32,826 bases of DNA from Anaerolineales bacterium (GTDB lineage Bacteria; Chloroflexota; Anaerolineae; E26-bin7), in contig SOHZ01000653.1 of assembly GCA_004377365.1 (NCBI GenBank), forward strand, positions 1-32,826, given 5' to 3'. The translations under genes were made by a program, and so were the position numbers. Below are positions 29,936-32,826 of the stretch, piece by piece. Each line of letters opens with the position of its first letter. The stretch's first letter is position 1. The notes beneath the pieces were generated by a model that saw nothing but the letters and a program-made list of their open reading frames with translations, was not told where the DNA came from and made no database searches.

Positions 29936-32826
29936 TTACTCGCTGCAACGCTTCTGAATTCGCTCAATCGCCTCTCTAGCCGCGTCCGCCAGTAATACAT
30001 CCCCTGAAGCTCCCGTGTCCTCTTCGGCTACGCGGGTCAATGCTGGCAATACTGTCGCATCCCCAATTTCTCCCAAGCGCCGAACTGCTATGTACCTAAC
30101 AACCTCAGCGGGATCATTCAAAGCTTCTATCATCGCCCCAACTGCTTCAGGGGTACCTATGTTAGCCAAACTTGACACAGCCCCCGCTCTTATCATGTAA
30201 GGAGTCTCACCCGCGCTGTCCAGTATTCCCCGCAGGAGAGATATTGCCTCTGGAGTCGCAACCTTGCCTAGCCCTCGGACTGCGTGTAATCGGACTAACT
30301 CACCCTCATCCTCAATCATATCAGTGCAAAGCTTCAGCAGGCGTTTGGCGTCAAGCAACTCGCTGCCCGCAGAGACCAGCGCATTGAGCGCCTCCTCTCG
30401 GATGCCAGTTTCACTGCAATTGAGAGCCTCCATACAACGCTCCACATCACTGGAATCCTTCAACCAAACCAGGGTTATGGCTGCCCAATATTGAACGTTG
30501 GGGCTCTCGGTTTCCGAAACCTCCATCAGAAGGGGTTTGACCCTCTCTAATTCACCAATCTTCCCTGTGGCGTGAGCGGCGGCCCGTTGAACCTCTAGCT
30601 CTGAATCAGTCAAAGCTTTCACCAGCGAGGGAACGACGCTGGCATCTCCCAACTCGCCCAAGGCTCTTGCTGCCTGAGATCGAACCTCTGGCTCTGGATC
30701 GGCTAAGGCTGCCACCAGCGAGGGAATGGCGCTGGCATCTCCCAACTCGCCCAAAGCCCCTGCCGCCCGAGACCGAACATCGGCATCTTCGTCTTGGAGT
30801 GCTCTTGCAAAGGCCTCCGCCACTGCCGGGTCTCCTATCTTCCCCAAAGCTACTGCTGCCCACTGCCGTGTATCTTCATCTTCGTGATACCACAAAACAT
30901 CGGCCAAAGCTCCCACTGCGCGAGGACCACCGATTTTGCCCAGCGCTCCTATCACCTCGTGGCGTATAGAAGAATCCTCGTCATCCAAAGCTTGGATCAG
31001 CGCCTCCACAAATGACTCGTCGCCTTTATCGTGTAGCACTTCAGCAGCAGTCCATCTAACCCACCATTCAGGATCCTGTAGCGCATTGCCAAAGGCAGCT
31101 ATTACCGCCGGATGATCCAATTCCTTTAACTTTAGGGCAATCGCTCTCCTTATCGCTGGATCTGTTGCTTTGCGCAGTGCTTCAATTGCCGTATCAATTA
31201 CTCGCTCATCAGCATAGTCAGCATAGAATGTCAGTAAGAGCAACGCCGAACTGTATCGCCTTTGGTGGTCTTCATCATTCAAGGCTTCAAGCAGCCAATC
31301 CGCAGCCTGGGGCTCGCCAAAATAGGCCAGGGTGACGAATGCTCTTCGTCGTTTGTATCCCTCCTCTGTTCTCAGGTCTTCGACCGATGGCTCTACAACT
31401 TGCTGGTACACTTTGGCTCCTATAGCAGTATCCCTGCCGGCCACCCGGATAAATCGGGCCAGGGCTTTGGCTGCCGCTTCCTGAACGCTTGCCCATTCGG
31501 ACTTTTGATAAGCCTCGATAAACAGGTCAACCAGCTTTTCACTCTCCTTCAATGCGTCGAGAAGAGGGTCTTCTGCCCCAATATGCGCTTCCCCCAGAAG
31601 ATATATTGCACTCTCCACCTCTTCGCTGATTCGCGACGCTTCGGCCAGCAGCTTGATGAGCTCCTCAACCTTGGTGGCTTTGCGGATCTCTTCCAGCAAA
31701 CGATGGCTCTCGTCTTCGACAAGCTCGGGCTGGGTTGTTCCCTCTGCCTCACTGAGGCACTCTAACAAAGGCACAACCGCTTTCGCGCCCATCGCTATGA
31801 TGGCAGGTACCATCTTTTCTTCATACCACTGCAGGCGGTCCAATCGGTACATCTGGATGAATCCTGATAGATCGCCTGCTTCCTCATCAGTAGTAGCTCC
31901 GAGTCTGCCTCTCCAATCACTGACAATGTCTACCAGTCTTGTGATCCCCCAGCTATCCTCATTCAAGGCACAACCTGCACATATCTCGAACCAAACAGGG
32001 CTTCCTGTCCAACCAATATCAGGAAACGCACGATCAGGATGCGTTACATCCAAAACCACTTTTGGAACCGGCACATCACCAAATAAAGCGTTATTATTGA
32101 ATTCCCCCAGAGCGCCAACAGCCTCCTCGGTACCAATGTACCCGAGTGCTCTCGCCACACGCCCCTTGTCATAATAGTCGAACTCGGCATCCATCAATAT
32201 CTCTGCCAGTTGGTCCACAACTCGAGTTTCGCCCAGGCATCCAAGGACGATGGCAGTCTCAGTCCTTACTGCTTCGCTTGAATCAGAAAGGGCCAGCCGC
32301 AGCAGCTTCTTTACTTCCTCAACCTCGGCGCTGTCTGGTTCCTGATGGGGGGCAATAGGCGCGAGGATGGCAAATAGGAAAGTTGGCGGTGGCCGTACGT
32401 CTGCACCACATAAGCTCCCCAGAGCAGTTATGGCAATGCAGCGCACATCGCTGTCATTATCAAACAAACACGGCTTCAGTGCTTCGATTGCCCTTGGGTC
32501 TCCTATTCTGCCCAATGCTAGAATAGCAGGGAAACGCAAGTCAGGGTTCTCCTCCTCAAGACAGGTGACCAGGGGTTCAACAGACTTTTCGGTACCCAGG
32601 GACACCAGAAGATCAACAGCTCTCAGTCGTTCATTTTCTTCATCGGAATTTTCCAGAGCAGCCAGTAGCTCGGGCTCTACCAACCAGCCCCCATAAAGGC
32701 CATACAGGAAGATCAAATTCTGGGAAATGGTGTCCGAGGACAGAACCCTCTCAGTCCAAACATTTGCCAGATAGCCTATCAATTCTTCATGGGAGGCAAT
32801 TGATGGCAACGCAGAAAGGAATCCCT
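29936..32826 (-). CDS. HEAT-repeat protein (5' end outside window)
   Basis: At least 962 residues of HEAT/PBS-lyase-type helical repeats, a scaffold fold for protein binding. Units of about 31 residues such as VRSQAARALGELGDASVVPS recur, most regular between residues 600 and 800, while the N-terminal part is more divergent. The frame stays open to the right window edge. The ORF-track start at 32809 is a TTG without an obvious ribosome site, so the gene is probably cut by the edge. It contains no enzymatic motif. It is the first visible gene of the operon with the small membrane protein, iorA and the methyltransferase-like gene. Confidence 0.85.
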   Translation of the reverse strand, partial: GFLSALPSIASHEELIGYLANVWTERVLSSDTISQNLIFLYGLYGGWLVEPELLAALENSDEENERLRAVDLLVSLGTEKSVEPLVTCLEEENPDLRFPAILALGRIGDPRAIEALKPCLFDNDSDVRCIAITALGSLCGADVRPPPTFLFAILAPIAPHQEPDSAEVEEVKKLLRLALSDSSEAVRTETAIVLGCLGETRVVDQLAEILMDAEFDYYDKGRVARALGYIGTEEAVGALGEFNNNALFGDVPVPKVVLDVTHPDRAFPDIGWTGSPVWFEICAGCALNEDSWGITRLVDIVSDWRGRLGATTDEEAGDLSGFIQMYRLDRLQWYEEKMVPAIIAMGAKAVVPLLECLSEAEGTTQPELVEDESHRLLEEIRKATKVEELIKLLAEASRISEEVESAIYLLGEAHIGAEDPLLDALKESEKLVDLFIEAYQKSEWASVQEAAAKALARFIRVAGRDTAIGAKVYQQVVEPSVEDLRTEEGYKRRRAFVTLAYFGEPQAADWLLEALNDEDHQRRYSSALLLLTFYADYADERVIDTAIEALRKATDPAIRRAIALKLKELDHPAVIAAFGNALQDPEWWVRWTAAEVLHDKGDESFVEALIQALDDEDSSIRHEVIGALGKIGGPRAVGALADVLWYHEDEDTRQWAAVALGKIGDPAVAEAFARALQDEDADVRSRAAGALGELGDASAIPSLVAALADPEPEVRSQAARALGELGDASVVPSLVKALTDSELEVQRAAAHATGKIGELERVKPLLMEVSETESPNVQYWAAITLVWLKDSSDVERCMEALNCSETGIREEALNALVSAGSELLDAKRLLKLCTDMIEDEGELVRLHAVRGLGKVATPEAISLLRGILDSAGETPYMIRAGAVSSLANIGTPEAVGAMIEALNDPAEVVRYIAVRRLGEIGDATVLPALTRVAEEDTGASGDVLLADAAREAIERIQKRCSE
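30603..30788. repeat. 93-bp tandem repeat within the HEAT gene
   Basis: Two adjacent 93-base units share long identical stretches (CACCAGCGAGGGAA, CTGGCATCTCCCAACTCGCC). They correspond to two consecutive 31-residue HEAT repeats. This suggests recent unit duplication or gene conversion. Confidence 0.7.

Noticed and set aside
30603-30788. CRISPR array
   Set aside because: The periodic repeat is 93 bp without spacers, lies in frame in the HEAT gene and reflects protein repeats. No other regularly spaced repeats were found in the window.

Overview
The window is one contiguous, gene-dense, fairly GC-rich bacterial segment, probably from a metagenome or a poorly sampled lineage. My best guess is Chloroflexota (Anaerolineae-like). 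The reasons are multi-GAF sensor kinases, a TIGR00266/AIM24 protein, TumE and DptFGH-like accessory genes, and many short palindromic repeat families, some inserted in frame inside coding genes. This assignment is inference; there is no rRNA or marker gene to confirm it.

Layout. 1-1323 (+): end of a pentose-sugar operon, araB (5' cut by the window edge) and araD. 1396-1583 (-): tRNA-Gly(CCC) with its own promoter and a hairpin terminator. 1641-4932 (-): an operon of two ABC-2 exporter permeases and a frameshifted nucleoside phosphorylase, ended by copy A of a structured repeat. 4963-8743 (+): a consensus promoter, a long base-paired RNA leader, then a GNAT acetyltransferase, a xylulokinase-like FGGY kinase, a cNMP-domain histidine kinase and the remnant of a mazEF-type toxin-antitoxin pair.

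8814-15362 (+): the most interesting block, a three-gene operon that looks like a defence or restriction module. It has a P-loop ATPase (DptF-like), an unrecognised helical partner (DptG position) and a 1164-residue protein ending in a PD-(D/E)xK-type nuclease motif (resembling the front part of DptH). No dnd modification genes are present. A TumE-type toxin-antitoxin pair follows on the opposite strand (15454-16202).

16316-23209 (-): two tandem paralogous GAF/PAS histidine kinases followed by a membrane-anchored HExxH metallopeptidase. 23272-25947 (-): histidine ammonia-lyase and an unassigned radical SAM protein. 25948-26416: a gene-free stretch packed with inverted repeats, including copy B of the structured repeat. 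26417-27097 (-): an AIM24/TIGR00266 protein. 27098-27462: gene-free, with a long palindromic repeat. 27463-32826 (-): a tightly packed operon of a HEAT-repeat protein (cut by the window edge), a small membrane protein, an IorA-type indolepyruvate oxidoreductase subunit lacking its ferredoxin domain, and an isoprenylcysteine-methyltransferase-like membrane protein.

Two themes link the regions. One is accessory or defence-type genes (DptFGH-like module, TumE pair, mazEF relic) clustered between 8.5 and 16.2 kb. The other is several unrelated palindromic repeat families that sit on stop codons or inside reading frames and so appear to have been mobile in this genome.
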